The notes: generated from the letters alone by a model not told the origin. Positions 1-8,205 are shown, counted from the stretch's first letter. The stretch is 28,636 nucleotides of DNA from an uncultured Selenomonadales bacterium (GCA_937910665.1 CALEPR010000178.1:1-28636), one strand, 5' to 3'. Translations and numbers: made by a program.

Positions 1-1
1 G

Positions 2-232
2 GGGGAGTCCGTCGACCGGCCCTGGCCGGAAGACAAGGTCCGCACCCTGGACTCGGCGATGTACCATTTTCAAAAAAACATCGACGAGCTCGACCTCTCT
101 GTCGCGGAACAGCGGTACGGAGACCTCTTTTTACACTATGTTTTCTTATATGAGACGGAGTCTCTGATCCGGGACTCCGAGCGAAAAGTGCGTTTCCGCA
201 TCCGGAAAATCGCCCGTCGGTCTAAAAAATAA
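2..232 (+). CDS. C-terminal fragment of an unidentified protein
   Basis: An open frame runs in from the left edge and ends at a TAA at 230-232, giving the last 76 residues of a protein. The visible part is rich in charged residues and ends in a strongly basic tail (KIARRSKK). I do not recognise the family. The base composition is odd: about 54% GC over this stretch and about 70% in the first 60 bases, against roughly 38-40% in the rest of the window, with G/C-ending codons unlike its neighbours. It lies about 100 bp upstream of the rplM promoter and is not part of that operon. It could be a recently acquired gene or, less likely, a chimeric contig end. Confidence 0.5.
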   Translation, partial: GESVDRPWPEDKVRTLDSAMYHFQKNIDELDLSVAEQRYGDLFLHYVFLYETESLIRDSERKVRFRIRKIARRSKK

Positions 233-329
233 TTGAAATCCGCGCATCAGGAAATGGTGTGAAAAAGTGAGAAAAAACGAGAAAACGCGAGGAAGTGAAT
301 ATCTAAATCAAAATTTCGAAAATTTCCTG

Positions 330-358
330 TTGACTCTGAAAAGTCGCGGTGTTACTAT
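330..358 (+). promoter_or_regulatory. Sigma-70 type promoter of rplM-rpsI
   Basis: TTGACT at 330-335 and TACTAT at 353-358 are separated by exactly 17 bp. Transcription should start near 365, giving a leader of about 29 nt with a GGAGG at 382-386, seven bases before the rplM ATG. No ribosomal-protein autoregulatory structure is evident in so short a leader. The same -35/-10 pair with the same spacing recurs at 26423-26451. Confidence 0.8.
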
Positions 359-393
359 AGTCGGGCAACGAAAACTGATTTGGAGGAACAGGT

Positions 394-831
394 ATGTCAA
401 CTTATATGCCGAAAGCCAACGAAGTTGAGCGTAAATGGTATTTGATTGACGCTGAAGGTCAGACAGTTGGTCGTCTTGCTTCAGAAATTGCAAAAATTCT
501 TAGCGGAAAAAATAAACCTATTTATACTCCGCACATGGATGCAGGAGATTATGTTATCGTCATCAATGCGGAAAAAGTTTCGCTGACAGGAAAAAAACTT
601 CGCAACAAAATTTATTTTCATCACACAGGTTACCCGGGCGGCGGAAAGTATGCAACTGCCGGTGAATGGCTGAAAAAATTTCCCGAACGCATAATTGAAC
701 ACGCAGTCAAAGGAATGTTGCCGAAAAATAAACTCGGCGCAGATTTGTTCAGGAAACTTCATGTCTTTGCGGGCGACAAGCATCCTTACGAAGCGCAGAA
801 ACCTGAAGAACTTAAAATTGATATTCGCTAA
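394..831 (+). CDS. rplM: 50S ribosomal protein L13
   Basis: The 145-residue product is the usual length for bacterial L13, an early-assembly 23S rRNA-binding protein of the large subunit. The N-terminal half shows the family pattern (WYLIDAEGQTVGRLAS, then a GDYVIVINAEK segment), followed by the YPGG and AVKGMLPKNKLG segments typical of L13. The ATG is preceded by TGGAGGAACAGGT, so the start is secure. It is the first gene of a two-gene operon with rpsI, which begins 23 bp downstream. This L13-S9 pairing is almost universal in bacteria. Nothing is unusual about the protein. Confidence 0.97.
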   Translation: MSTYMPKANEVERKWYLIDAEGQTVGRLASEIAKILSGKNKPIYTPHMDAGDYVIVINAEKVSLTGKKLRNKIYFHHTGYPGGGKYATAGEWLKKFPERIIEHAVKGMLPKNKLGADLFRKLHVFAGDKHPYEAQKPEELKIDIR

Positions 832-854
832 AGATTTCGAGGTGATAAATTAAA

Positions 855-1247
855 ATGGCACAAGTTAGTTATTACGGCACAGGTCGCCGCAAAAGTTCAA
901 TCGCTCGTGTTCGCTTGGTTCCCGGCGACGGAAAAGTTGTGATTAACGGCAGAGCGATGGAAGAATATTTTGGTTTGAAAACTTTGGAACTGATTGTTCG
1001 TCAGCCGCTTGTTCTCACCGAAATGAATGATAAATATGATGTCATCGCCAACGTCAAAGGCGGCGGCACAACAGGTCAGGCGGGCGCAATTCGTCACGGA
1101 ATTACTCGTGCGCTCATGGAATTGGACAACGGACTTCGCCCCGCGCTCAAGAAGGCAGGATTTGTTACTCGCGATCCTCGCGAAAAGGAACGTCGCAAAT
1201 ATGGTCTCAAGAAAGCGCGTAAAGCATCCCAGTTCTCGAAACGCTAA
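855..1247 (+). CDS. rpsI: 30S ribosomal protein S9
   Basis: The 130-residue protein matches S9 over its length. It has the N-terminal YYGTGRRKSSIARVRL segment, a central GGGTTGQAGAIRHGI segment, and the basic C-terminus ending KARKASQFSKR; in this family that tail reaches toward the P-site tRNA. The ATG at 855 follows a GAGGTGATAA ribosome binding site that begins just after the rplM stop codon, so the two genes are translated from one message. A rho-independent terminator follows 25 bp after the stop. Start, length and motifs agree, and no alternative identity is plausible. Confidence 0.97.
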   Translation: MAQVSYYGTGRRKSSIARVRLVPGDGKVVINGRAMEEYFGLKTLELIVRQPLVLTEMNDKYDVIANVKGGGTTGQAGAIRHGITRALMELDNGLRPALKKAGFVTRDPREKERRKYGLKKARKASQFSKR

Positions 1248-1271
1248 AAAAAATTTTATACCGAAAAAATT

Positions 1272-1305
1272 TCCCGAAACTTTTTGCAAGTTTTGGGATT
1301 TTTTT
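1272..1305 (+). terminator. Rho-independent terminator of rplM-rpsI
   Basis: An 8-bp stem (1273-1280 with 1290-1297, one G-U pair) encloses a 9-nt loop and is followed by a T-rich run (ATTTTTTTA). It closes the ribosomal operon and also lies just beyond the 3' end of the converging MATE gene. Confidence 0.75.
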
Positions 1306-1314
1306 ATGAAAATT

Positions 1315-2664
1315 TTATTTTTTCCACTTGCCGGAAAAATATAAAATTGTTCCAATGACCAGCGGCGTAAATCCTGCAAAACCGTCGCCCAACCAAAAGC
1401 CGAAATATTTCATCTCAAAAGTCAAACCAAAAAGCAACGCCAAACCAATTCGCAAAATTATTCCGTCAAAAAGCGCAGTCAAAAAATTTGCAAGATAATT
1501 TCCGCTGCCATTTATCAGCGCGGTCATCGGACAGCGGCAGGCACTTCCGAAAAATAACATCACCGCTATCGGCAAAAATTCCATGCCGACTTGTAAAACT
1601 TTTTCGTCGTCCGTGAAAACCGAATAAATTTCTTCAGGAAAAATATAAATTGCCGCAGACAAAATTACAGCTATCGACAAAGATATTTTGAACATAAATT
1701 TTAAAATTTCCGTGACACGCTCAAATTTTCTTGCGCCGATATTTTGTCCAATCATCGAGGAGCCTGCCATTGTCAGCGCATTTGACATTAAAATTGATAC
1801 GCTGTTAATTTTATTCGCCACGCCCGCGAAAGCGGAAACAACTACGCCGTAAGAATTTATCCAAGAATTTACAAAAAGTTTTGAAGTTGAAATCGATGCG
1901 CTTCTTATCGCCATTGGCAGACCGAGTTTCAAAAGTTTTGATAAAAGTTTTTTGTTCGGCATGAAAAAATCTGTTGTCGAAATTTTAAAATCCAATTCCT
2001 CGCGTCGCCAATACAAAAAAATTACGCAAAGTAAAAAACTTGCGCCTTGACTGACGACAGTCGCCAACGCCGCACCTTTCGCGCCGAGTTCCAAAAAAAT
2101 TACAAAAATTATGTCGAGGAAAATATTCAGCGCGGCGGCAATTCCGATAAAAATGAATGGATGTTTTGAATCTCCCAAGCCGCGCATAATTGAACTGATT
2201 GCGTTGTAGCCGTAAATAAAAACCATTCCGCCGATTGTCACGGTTGCATAGGCGAAGGCTTCGGAAAAAGATTCCGGCGGAGTGTTCATGATTTTCAAAA
2301 TTGGTTCAAGAAAAAATAAAAAAATCGCAGACAAAAAAATTCCGCAACAAAAAAGAAAACTCATCATATTCCCGATAAAGCGTCCGAGTTCCTCAAATTT
2401 TTTCCCGCCAAGAAGTTGAGCAATAATAACTTGCCCTGCTCCTGAAAATCCCATCGCGACAAAATTTAAAAAGTTCGATACATCACCGCCGACAGCGACG
2501 GCTGACAGTCCGACTTTTCCCATCACCTGCCCGACAATTATCATATCGACCATATTGTAAACAATCTGCAAAAAGTTCGACAAGTACAGCGGAACGGCAA
2601 AAATTATAAGTTGTCGCGGAATATTTCCTTCCGTGAAGTCTGTGGAAAAATTTTTCTTGTCCAT
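1315..2664 (-). CDS. MATE family multidrug/cation antiporter
   Basis: The 449-residue integral membrane protein has the size of the MATE (multi antimicrobial extrusion) family, which exports drugs or metabolites in exchange for Na+ or H+. The N-terminus carries a short cytoplasmic tail, then a hydrophobic helix with a VPLYLSNFLQIVYNMVDMI pattern and a GQVMGKVGLSAVAVG segment, both characteristic of MATE transporters. About twelve hydrophobic segments follow, including the mid-protein GLGDSKHPF loop seen in this family. The ATG is preceded by an AAGG and an A/T-rich spacer. It is transcribed toward the rpsI terminator, with a 124-bp gap from the upstream radical SAM gene. Substrate cannot be told from sequence. 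Confidence 0.9.
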   Translation of the reverse strand: MDKKNFSTDFTEGNIPRQLIIFAVPLYLSNFLQIVYNMVDMIIVGQVMGKVGLSAVAVGGDVSNFLNFVAMGFSGAGQVIIAQLLGGKKFEELGRFIGNMMSFLFCCGIFLSAIFLFFLEPILKIMNTPPESFSEAFAYATVTIGGMVFIYGYNAISSIMRGLGDSKHPFIFIGIAAALNIFLDIIFVIFLELGAKGAALATVVSQGASFLLCVIFLYWRREELDFKISTTDFFMPNKKLLSKLLKLGLPMAIRSASISTSKLFVNSWINSYGVVVSAFAGVANKINSVSILMSNALTMAGSSMIGQNIGARKFERVTEILKFMFKISLSIAVILSAAIYIFPEEIYSVFTDDEKVLQVGMEFLPIAVMLFFGSACRCPMTALINGSGNYLANFLTALFDGIILRIGLALLFGLTFEMKYFGFWLGDGFAGFTPLVIGTILYFSGKWKK

Positions 2665-2788
2665 TATTAAACCTTGCGATAAAAATTTTTGCTTTACTTA
2701 AAAATTTATGAACTGACCTTAGAAGCTGTAAGAGAATAAAATTTAGTTTCCTCTTAACCCTTATCCCTCAAACTTGTGAATACAAGTT

Positions 2789-4132
2789 CTATAAATTTTG
2801 AATCGCCTGAACATAGATCGCACATTCCAGACGCTTTTTTTGAATTTCGCAACCGACTTCATAAGGCAGTCGAATATCATCGTTAAATAAATCTGCGTTT
2901 GCATGACAGCCGCCGCTGCAAAAAAATTTTGCCCAGCAATCGCGGCACTTTTTTTTATTTAAAATATTTGTTTCGCGAAAATATTTTGTCCAATGTTTTG
3001 CAGATTCTTCCACTCCGTCAAAAACATTTCCAAGTTTATATTTTCCGCGCCCGACAAATTGATGACAAGGATATAAATCTCCGTTCTCTGCCACCGCAAA
3101 ATATTCGTGACCTGCTCCGCAACCTGCCAACCTTTTCGCGACGCACGGACCATTATTTAAATCAACATTGAAGTGGAAAAAGAAAAATTCTCTGCCCTCC
3201 TCACGACGCTTTAAATAAATTTCTGTCAGCCTGTCATATTCTTCAAAAATGCGCGGCAAATTTTTTTCAGTCAAAGCAAGCGGCGAATCTTTCAAAACGA
3301 CCGGCTCGACAGATAAAATTTCAAAACCTTCGTCAGCCAAACTTTCAACATCTTTGCTGAAGTCAAGATTTTTATTTGTGTAAGTTCCTCGCAAATAATA
3401 ATTTTCTCCGCCGCGACTTTTCACAAAGTGTTTGAAATTTTTCAGCGCACGTTTATAACTTCCGGCTCCTGAAATTGTCGGGCGCATCGCGTCGTGAATT
3501 TCCTCTCTGCCGTCCAAACTTAAAACCAGCGAGATATTATTTTCATTCAGCCAGTCGGAAACTTTTTCATCAAGCAACATTCCGTTCGTCGTGAGAGTCA
3601 ATTTAAAAATTTTTCCTGTAATTTTTTCCTGCTCGCGAACATATTCGGTGACAGCTTTTACAGTTTTTAAATTTAAAAGTGGTTCGCCTCCGAAAAAATC
3701 TATTTCACAATGCTTGCGAATTTTGGAATTTTTTATAATGAAGTCAACCGCCGCCCTGCCGACTTCCTCAGACATAATTGCGCGGTGTCCGTAAGTTCCT
3801 TCTTCGCCGAAACAATATTTACAGCGCAAATTACAATCTTGCGCGACCATAAGGCACAAACTTTTTACAATTCCAATACTTGCGAAAGTTGGAACATTTT
3901 CAATTTCAGGCGTGAAAAGTTCTTCCGCATCAATAAGTTCATGAAGTTCTCCGAGTGCTTCGAAAATTTCTTCAGGATTATATTTTTTCTGCCAAGTTGA
4001 AATAACTTCCGAATCGTTTTCGCCGTCAAAAGTTTCCAACAAATCAAAAATCATTTCGTCAATAATGTGGACTGCGCCGCTCGACACGTCCAACAAAATA
4101 TAATCTTCGCCTTGTTTAAATTTGTGAATCAT
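2789..4132 (-). CDS. Radical SAM/SPASM peptide maturase, SCIFF-maturase (CteB)-like
   Basis: The 447-residue enzyme has the radical SAM cluster motif CxxxCxxC at C100-C104-C107 (CNLRCKYC). A C-terminal SPASM region has cysteines in CGAGH, YPCHQ, CRDCWAKFFCSGGC and VGCEIQ. The N-terminus (MIHKFKQGEDYILLDVSSGA) resembles the RiPP-recognition region of SCIFF maturases such as CteB, which install thioether cross-links in a cysteine-rich peptide. That assignment is from remembered family resemblance. The ATG has AGGTGAG upstream and an extended -10 promoter (4171-4179). Family members usually lie beside a gene for a peptide of about 45 residues with six cysteines. I found none in the flanking 120-210 bp on either strand, so the substrate is missing or distant. 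Confidence 0.8.
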   Translation of the reverse strand: MIHKFKQGEDYILLDVSSGAVHIIDEMIFDLLETFDGENDSEVISTWQKKYNPEEIFEALGELHELIDAEELFTPEIENVPTFASIGIVKSLCLMVAQDCNLRCKYCFGEEGTYGHRAIMSEEVGRAAVDFIIKNSKIRKHCEIDFFGGEPLLNLKTVKAVTEYVREQEKITGKIFKLTLTTNGMLLDEKVSDWLNENNISLVLSLDGREEIHDAMRPTISGAGSYKRALKNFKHFVKSRGGENYYLRGTYTNKNLDFSKDVESLADEGFEILSVEPVVLKDSPLALTEKNLPRIFEEYDRLTEIYLKRREEGREFFFFHFNVDLNNGPCVAKRLAGCGAGHEYFAVAENGDLYPCHQFVGRGKYKLGNVFDGVEESAKHWTKYFRETNILNKKKCRDCWAKFFCSGGCHANADLFNDDIRLPYEVGCEIQKKRLECAIYVQAIQNL

Positions 4133-4170
4133 TTTTATCTCACCTGATTTATAAAATTGAATAGAGTGAA

Positions 4171-4179
4171 ATTATACCA
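4171..4179 (-). promoter_or_regulatory. Extended -10 promoter of the radical SAM gene
   Basis: Read on the minus strand, TGGTATAAT lies 39 bp upstream of the maturase ATG. The hexamer 17 bp further upstream (TGTAAA) is a poor -35, so the extended -10 probably carries recognition. Confidence 0.5.
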
Positions 4180-4283
4180 CAAAGAAAAATTTTTTTACAT
4201 TTCAGAAAAACAATTTCAGTCTGTGGGCAAGGCGATGATGTTGAGAAGCTCTGCAAAATTTTTACTGAATCCCTAACAGAATA

Positions 4284-4312
4284 TTGAGTAGAATTTTCAA
4301 ACATGCTATAAT
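4284..4312 (+). promoter_or_regulatory. Promoter of the FHA-kinase signalling run
   Basis: TTGAGT at 4284-4289 and TATAAT at 4307-4312 are spaced by 17 bp, with an extended TGC before the -10. Transcription would start near 4319. This matters for annotation: the longest open frame of the FHA gene begins inside this -35 box and cannot be the true start. Confidence 0.75.
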
Positions 4313-4346
4313 CCTGCAGAAAAAATTTTTCGGAGATGTTTTTGAT

Positions 4347-5129
4347 TTGAAAATTACAAATGTTATCAGCAACCAAATTTCAAATTTGTTTCAAAAGCGC
4401 GGTGAAGTTGATCCTCCTGCGCTGATAAAATCTTTGGAGCGAGAAGTTGCCAAACAAAAAAAATCTGAAGGTGGCGTTTCTGTCGTGCCAAATGATTATG
4501 TAATTTTTTTGTCGGAGGAAGATTGTCACAGACTTAGTGCGGCGAGAATTATCAAAGCACTTTATGAAGCCGTAGAAAAAAAAGTTATTCGCGAAAATTG
4601 TTTCATGGATGGAATTTTGTCTGTCAGACTTGAAAAAATGTTTGAAGGCGAGGACGCGATTATAATTAAATCCGATTTCGTTTCCGACAGAAAAAATTAT
4701 GATGATACAATCAATCTTGAAACAGATGTTTTGTCGAAAACTTTGATAGCGACTTCGGACACTTTCGGAGGCAGTGAAACCATCGTCGCGGACAAGACAA
4801 AAATTTCTTCGACTATGAAAGTTTCCGCGCCGAAAAATATTGAATATGATTTGGCTGCTCTGACAGATTCAAAAACTTCTGAAATTGTTCTCGGCAAAAA
4901 ACAAATTTATATCGGCAGGAAGGAAACAAATGATTTTGTTCTGGACGACGACGGCGCGAGCAGGATTCACGCCTACATTTCCTATGAACGTCACAGACAT
5001 ATTTTAAGGGACGCAGGAAGTTTGAATGGCACTTTTGTAAATAAAAAACAAATTGATCGTTGCGAACTGAAACATGGCGATAAAATTTTGATTGGAAATA
5101 CTGTTTTGATTTATAAAGTTTTGGAGTGA
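4347..5129 (+). CDS. DUF3662/FHA-domain protein (FhaA-like)
   Basis: I chose a TTG start at 4347, giving 260 residues, because earlier in-frame starts lie upstream of the inferred transcription start and GGAG at 4332-4335 precedes this TTG. The first 100 or so residues look like the DUF3662 domain of FhaA proteins (PPALIKSLEREV, then VVPNDYVIFLSEED). The last 84 residues are an FHA phosphothreonine-binding domain with IGRKETND, SRIHAYIS and LNGTFVNKK. A low-complexity linker rich in Thr, Ser and Asp joins them and may carry phosphorylation sites. In related systems such proteins are substrates or adaptors of PASTA kinases, and one is encoded 1.2 kb downstream. The TTG start is less certain than the identity. 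Confidence 0.82.
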   Translation: MKITNVISNQISNLFQKRGEVDPPALIKSLEREVAKQKKSEGGVSVVPNDYVIFLSEEDCHRLSAARIIKALYEAVEKKVIRENCFMDGILSVRLEKMFEGEDAIIIKSDFVSDRKNYDDTINLETDVLSKTLIATSDTFGGSETIVADKTKISSTMKVSAPKNIEYDLAALTDSKTSEIVLGKKQIYIGRKETNDFVLDDDGASRIHAYISYERHRHILRDAGSLNGTFVNKKQIDRCELKHGDKILIGNTVLIYKVLE

Positions 5130-5134
5130 TAAAA

Positions 5135-5407
5135 ATGTTTGTGAAAAAAAAATCTGCAACTTTACCTGAAGAAAAAATTTTGACTGATGATTCAATGACT
5201 TTGACTGCGGAAGAATCAATTTATTTTAAAGATGAAATTGAAAAGCAACTTGCCGAATCAAAAATTATTGACATTGGCAAAGCAGTTCGCAATGCGCGTT
5301 ATCTTGCAAAAATTGACGAAGCAATAGAGGACAGAAATGCAGGAAGAGGTATCAGTATGACTTTTGAAGAATTGGAGCGTTTTATAAATGCAGAACGTAG
5401 AATTTGA
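5135..5407 (+). CDS. Antitoxin partner of the YoeB-type toxin
   Basis: This 90-residue acidic protein directly precedes and overlaps a YoeB-family toxin gene by 20 bp, the usual antitoxin-first arrangement. The ATG at 5135 is chosen over a GTG at 5126 because TTGGAGTGATAAAA, overlapping the FHA stop, provides a ribosome binding site at good spacing. The C-terminal half (ARYLAKIDEAIEDRNAGRGI, then TFEELERFINAE) resembles the toxin-binding tail of Phd/YefM or RelB-like antitoxins. I cannot place the N-terminal DNA-binding domain in a family by eye. The role rests mainly on context. Coupling to the FHA gene suggests co-transcription with the signalling run. Confidence 0.72.
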   Translation: MFVKKKSATLPEEKILTDDSMTLTAEESIYFKDEIEKQLAESKIIDIGKAVRNARYLAKIDEAIEDRNAGRGISMTFEELERFINAERRI

Positions 5408-5645
5408 AGTCAAGGCTATGGAGGATTTTATTTGGTGGATGCACAATAATGGCAAAATGGTCGATAAAATTTGGAATTTGTTGAAAGACATTGACAGAAA
5501 CGGCGCAGCAAAGGGACTTGGAAAACCTGAAAAATTGAAACATCAAAAAGGTTGGTCGCGTAGAATTACTGATGAACACAGGTTGCTTTATGATGTTGAC
5601 GATAAAAAAATTTATGTCTATTCTTGCAAAGGTCATTATGAGTAA
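5388..5645 (+). CDS. yoeB: Txe/YoeB family toxin (ribosome-dependent mRNA interferase)
   Basis: The 85-residue protein has the length and motifs of YoeB/Txe: an N-terminal WW pair (FIWW), a central GLGKPEKLKH segment, WSRRITDEHRLLYDV, and a C-terminal SCKGHYE. Residues matching the catalytic set of E. coli YoeB are present: Glu48 (near E46), Arg65, His83 and Tyr84, the last three at the same positions. Such toxins cut mRNA in the ribosomal A site and are held inactive by the co-encoded antitoxin. The ATG lies inside the antitoxin's 3' end. All key residues are intact, so it should be active. It sits between the FHA gene and the PP2C gene, an unusual place. Confidence 0.92.
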   Translation: MQNVEFEVKAMEDFIWWMHNNGKMVDKIWNLLKDIDRNGAAKGLGKPEKLKHQKGWSRRITDEHRLLYDVDDKKIYVYSCKGHYE

Positions 5646-5668
5646 AATTTTGAAGGGAGTTTGCGTAA

Positions 5669-6373
5669 GTGTCAAAAATCTATCGAGCAACTCACGTCGG
5701 CAAGGTCAGAAAAAATAATGAGGACGCTTTAGTAGTAATTGAGCCGGAAACTTTCGTCGTGGCGGACGGAATGGGCGGAGCGGCGGCGGGCGAAGTTGCC
5801 AGTCAAATGCTTGTCGAAACTGTGAAAAATTTTCTGCCGCTCGTGCCAGAACCGTGGAGCGAAGAAATTTTAAAAAAATCAATTTTAAAGTCAAACGCCG
5901 CGATTTTAAAAAAGGCGAAAGACAATTCTGAACTTCAAGGCATGGGCACGACGGCGACAATTTTGCATTTTTATCAAGGGCAGGCTTATTTTGCACACAT
6001 TGGTGACAGCCGACTTTATCGACTGCGAAATTTAATTTTTGAACAGATTACGGAAGATCATTCCTATGTTGAAACTTTAGTCAGAAGTGGCGAACTTACC
6101 CATGAGGAGGCGCGAGTTCATCCGATGAAAAATATTTTAACTCAGGCGGTTGGCGCGGTTGATGATATTGAAGTTGAAACAGGGAATTTTTCTGTCGAGG
6201 AAGGAGATATTTATTTGCTCTGCACGGACGGACTTACAAATATGGTTGAGGATTTTGATATTGGAAAAATTTTGCTTGAAAGTGAAAATCCTGCCGACGA
6301 CTTAATTCAAGCAGCTTTGGACGGCGGCGGGCATGACAATATTTCCGTTATCGTTGTGAAGGTTGAGAGGTGA
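5669..6373 (+). CDS. PP2C-type Ser/Thr protein phosphatase
   Basis: The 234-residue soluble protein is a stand-alone bacterial PPM/PP2C phosphatase (PrpC/Stp type), a metal-dependent enzyme that reverses phosphorylation by the neighbouring kinase. Motifs in order are RKNNEDA (about 14-20), VADGMGG with metal-binding Asp33-Gly34, MGTTATI, HIGDSRLYR, ITEDHSYVE, LLCTDGLTN, and the C-terminal GGHDNISVIVV with metal-binding Asp. The start is GTG at 5669 after AAGGGAG. Its stop codon overlaps the kinase gene's ribosome binding site, and this tight phosphatase-kinase coupling is the conserved arrangement. It begins 23 bp after the toxin stop codon. Confidence 0.95.
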   Translation: MSKIYRATHVGKVRKNNEDALVVIEPETFVVADGMGGAAAGEVASQMLVETVKNFLPLVPEPWSEEILKKSILKSNAAILKKAKDNSELQGMGTTATILHFYQGQAYFAHIGDSRLYRLRNLIFEQITEDHSYVETLVRSGELTHEEARVHPMKNILTQAVGAVDDIEVETGNFSVEEGDIYLLCTDGLTNMVEDFDIGKILLESENPADDLIQAALDGGGHDNISVIVVKVER

Positions 6374-6381
6374 CAGCTGAA

Positions 6382-8205
6382 ATGGCACAGCGAATTTTAG
6401 GCGAAAGGTATGAGCTTGAAGAAAAAATTGGCTCGGGCGGAATGGCTGAAGTTTATCTGGCGCATGATAATTTATTGGATCGCCGAGTTGCAGTAAAAAT
6501 TTTGCATGAAGCGTATCGTGCGGACGCAGAATTTATAGAAAGATTTCACCGCGAAGCAAAGGCGGCGGCGCGACTTTCCCATCCAAACATTGTCAGCATC
6601 TATGACGTTGGCGTAGATGAGGACGATCATTACATTGTCATGGAATATGTTCAAGGCAATTCGCTGAAAGATAAACTGCGCGAGGAAGGCGCACTGGAAA
6701 TTTCCGACGCAGCGAGAATTGCAAAAGACATCGCCGACGGACTGAATCACGCACACACAAATAATTTAGTTCACTGCGACATAAAACCGCACAACATTTT
6801 ATTGACAAGCGACGGACACGCAAAAATTGCCGACTTCGGAATTGCCCGCGCAGTCACCGAATCGACAATGACTTACAGCGGAAGTGTCGTCGGCTCGGTT
6901 CATTATTTTTCTCCTGAACAGGCACAGGGCGGAACGATTACTCCGAAGTCTGACGTTTATTCTCTCGGCGTGGTCATGTATGAAATGTTGACAGGAAAAT
7001 TGCCGTTTACAGGCGAAAATGCGGTTGCCATTGCCATGAAACATATTGAGGAAGAACCGACTCCACCGAGCGCATTTAGAAGTCAAATTCCACCGATGTT
7101 CGAGGCAATTACTCTTCGCGCCATGAGCAAAGCCGCTGAAAATCGTCCTTCGGCTTTTGATTTGGTTCAGGCACTTGCGAATATTGAAGCAAGTTTGAGC
7201 GTCATAAATCCCGGCGACCCGGACGCAACTCAACTTTTGCCGCGCTCCGATTCTGCAAATTTATCTCCGCGCAGAACTTCTGCCGCCGATTCATATTCCG
7301 ATGCGAATGAAAAACCTTTCTACAAGTCAAAAGGTTTTATTTTTGGAATGATTATGGTTTTGATTTTAGGTTTCGGCGTGGGAACTTTTATGGCTTTCGG
7401 AAAATTTTGGAGCAGCGAGGAAGTCACCGTCCCCGACGTTAAGGGAAAACAACTTGCTCTTGCCAGACAAATTTTGGAGGACGGCAGACTTCGAGTAAAT
7501 GTCGCGGAAACTTATGACGCGAGCGTTCCTGCCGGTCAAGTCGTTTCTCAAGACCCGGATCCCGGGCGAAGTGTGAAAGTTGACAGACTTGTAACAATTT
7601 ATGTAAGCAAAGGTGGCGAGGCAATAGAAATGCCTGACCTTGTCGGTTTAACAAAGTCAGCGGCGACTGAAAGAATTCAGAAACTTGGTTTGAATCTCGG
7701 CTCGATTTATGAAAAAGAATCCGACTCCGAACCCGGCACAGTCGTTTCCCATGATCCCGCCGCAGGCACAAAAATTGTTCGCGGACAAAATATTGACTTG
7801 GTAGTTTCGCGTGGCGGTTCTTCGCGCGAAGAAAAAAATGAAAAAGTTACTGTCCCCGACGTGAGGAGCGCAAGTTTGGACGTGGCTCGAGCAAGTTTGG
7901 AAGGGCGCGGTTTGCAGGTCGGTTCGATAAGTTATCAGACAAGCAACCAAGCGGAAGGAACTGTTGTAAGTCAATCTCCTTCGCCCGACACCGAAGTTGA
8001 GCAGGGCGAGAGCATCGATTTGGTTATTGCCTCGCGCGAAGATAATCGACCTGAAACCAGAGATGCGGAAATTTATCGCGAACACGGCGAGCAAAATTAT
8101 GATGAACCGACTTCCCCAAGCAACGGCGAAACAGTTTTTACTTCGGAAGAAAATATTGACGACGACGTTCCTTCTCGCGAAGGCGGAGGAATGAAAAACA
8201 GGTAG
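6382..8205 (+). CDS. PASTA-domain eukaryotic-like Ser/Thr kinase
   Basis: The ATG at 6382 is preferred over a GTG at 6370 because GAGAGGTGA spans the phosphatase stop at correct spacing; it gives 607 residues. The N-terminal kinase domain has the glycine loop (GSGGMAEV, 17-24), VAVKIL with Lys39, catalytic HCDIKPHN (Asp133, Asn138) and DFG at 151-153. The usual HRD is HCD here. A TM helix spans about 319-340. Three PASTA repeats follow outside the cell (about 348-410, 415-477, 489-551), expected to bind muropeptides or lipid II. This PrkC/Stk1/PknB-type kinase controls cell wall growth and division, with the upstream phosphatase as antagonist and the FHA protein as a probable target. The C-terminal tail after PASTA3 is acidic and disordered. 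Confidence 0.95.
   Translation: MAQRILGERYELEEKIGSGGMAEVYLAHDNLLDRRVAVKILHEAYRADAEFIERFHREAKAAARLSHPNIVSIYDVGVDEDDHYIVMEYVQGNSLKDKLREEGALEISDAARIAKDIADGLNHAHTNNLVHCDIKPHNILLTSDGHAKIADFGIARAVTESTMTYSGSVVGSVHYFSPEQAQGGTITPKSDVYSLGVVMYEMLTGKLPFTGENAVAIAMKHIEEEPTPPSAFRSQIPPMFEAITLRAMSKAAENRPSAFDLVQALANIEASLSVINPGDPDATQLLPRSDSANLSPRRTSAADSYSDANEKPFYKSKGFIFGMIMVLILGFGVGTFMAFGKFWSSEEVTVPDVKGKQLALARQILEDGRLRVNVAETYDASVPAGQVVSQDPDPGRSVKVDRLVTIYVSKGGEAIEMPDLVGLTKSAATERIQKLGLNLGSIYEKESDSEPGTVVSHDPAAGTKIVRGQNIDLVVSRGGSSREEKNEKVTVPDVRSASLDVARASLEGRGLQVGSISYQTSNQAEGTVVSQSPSPDTEVEQGESIDLVIASREDNRPETRDAEIYREHGEQNYDEPTSPSNGETVFTSEENIDDDVPSREGGGMKNR

Noticed and set aside
897..1379. 160-codon minus-strand frame over rpsI
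   Set aside because: Shadow of the ribosomal gene; no ribosome binding site and no recognisable protein.
4284..4346. Upstream start codons of the FHA gene
   Set aside because: The longest frame begins inside the -35 box of a well-formed promoter, so its first residues would not be transcribed.
4149..4376. Minus-strand 75-codon frame upstream of the radical SAM gene as its precursor peptide
   Set aside because: It has scattered cysteines only, no SCIFF-like six-cysteine cluster, no ribosome binding site, and overlaps the FHA gene's promoter and start.
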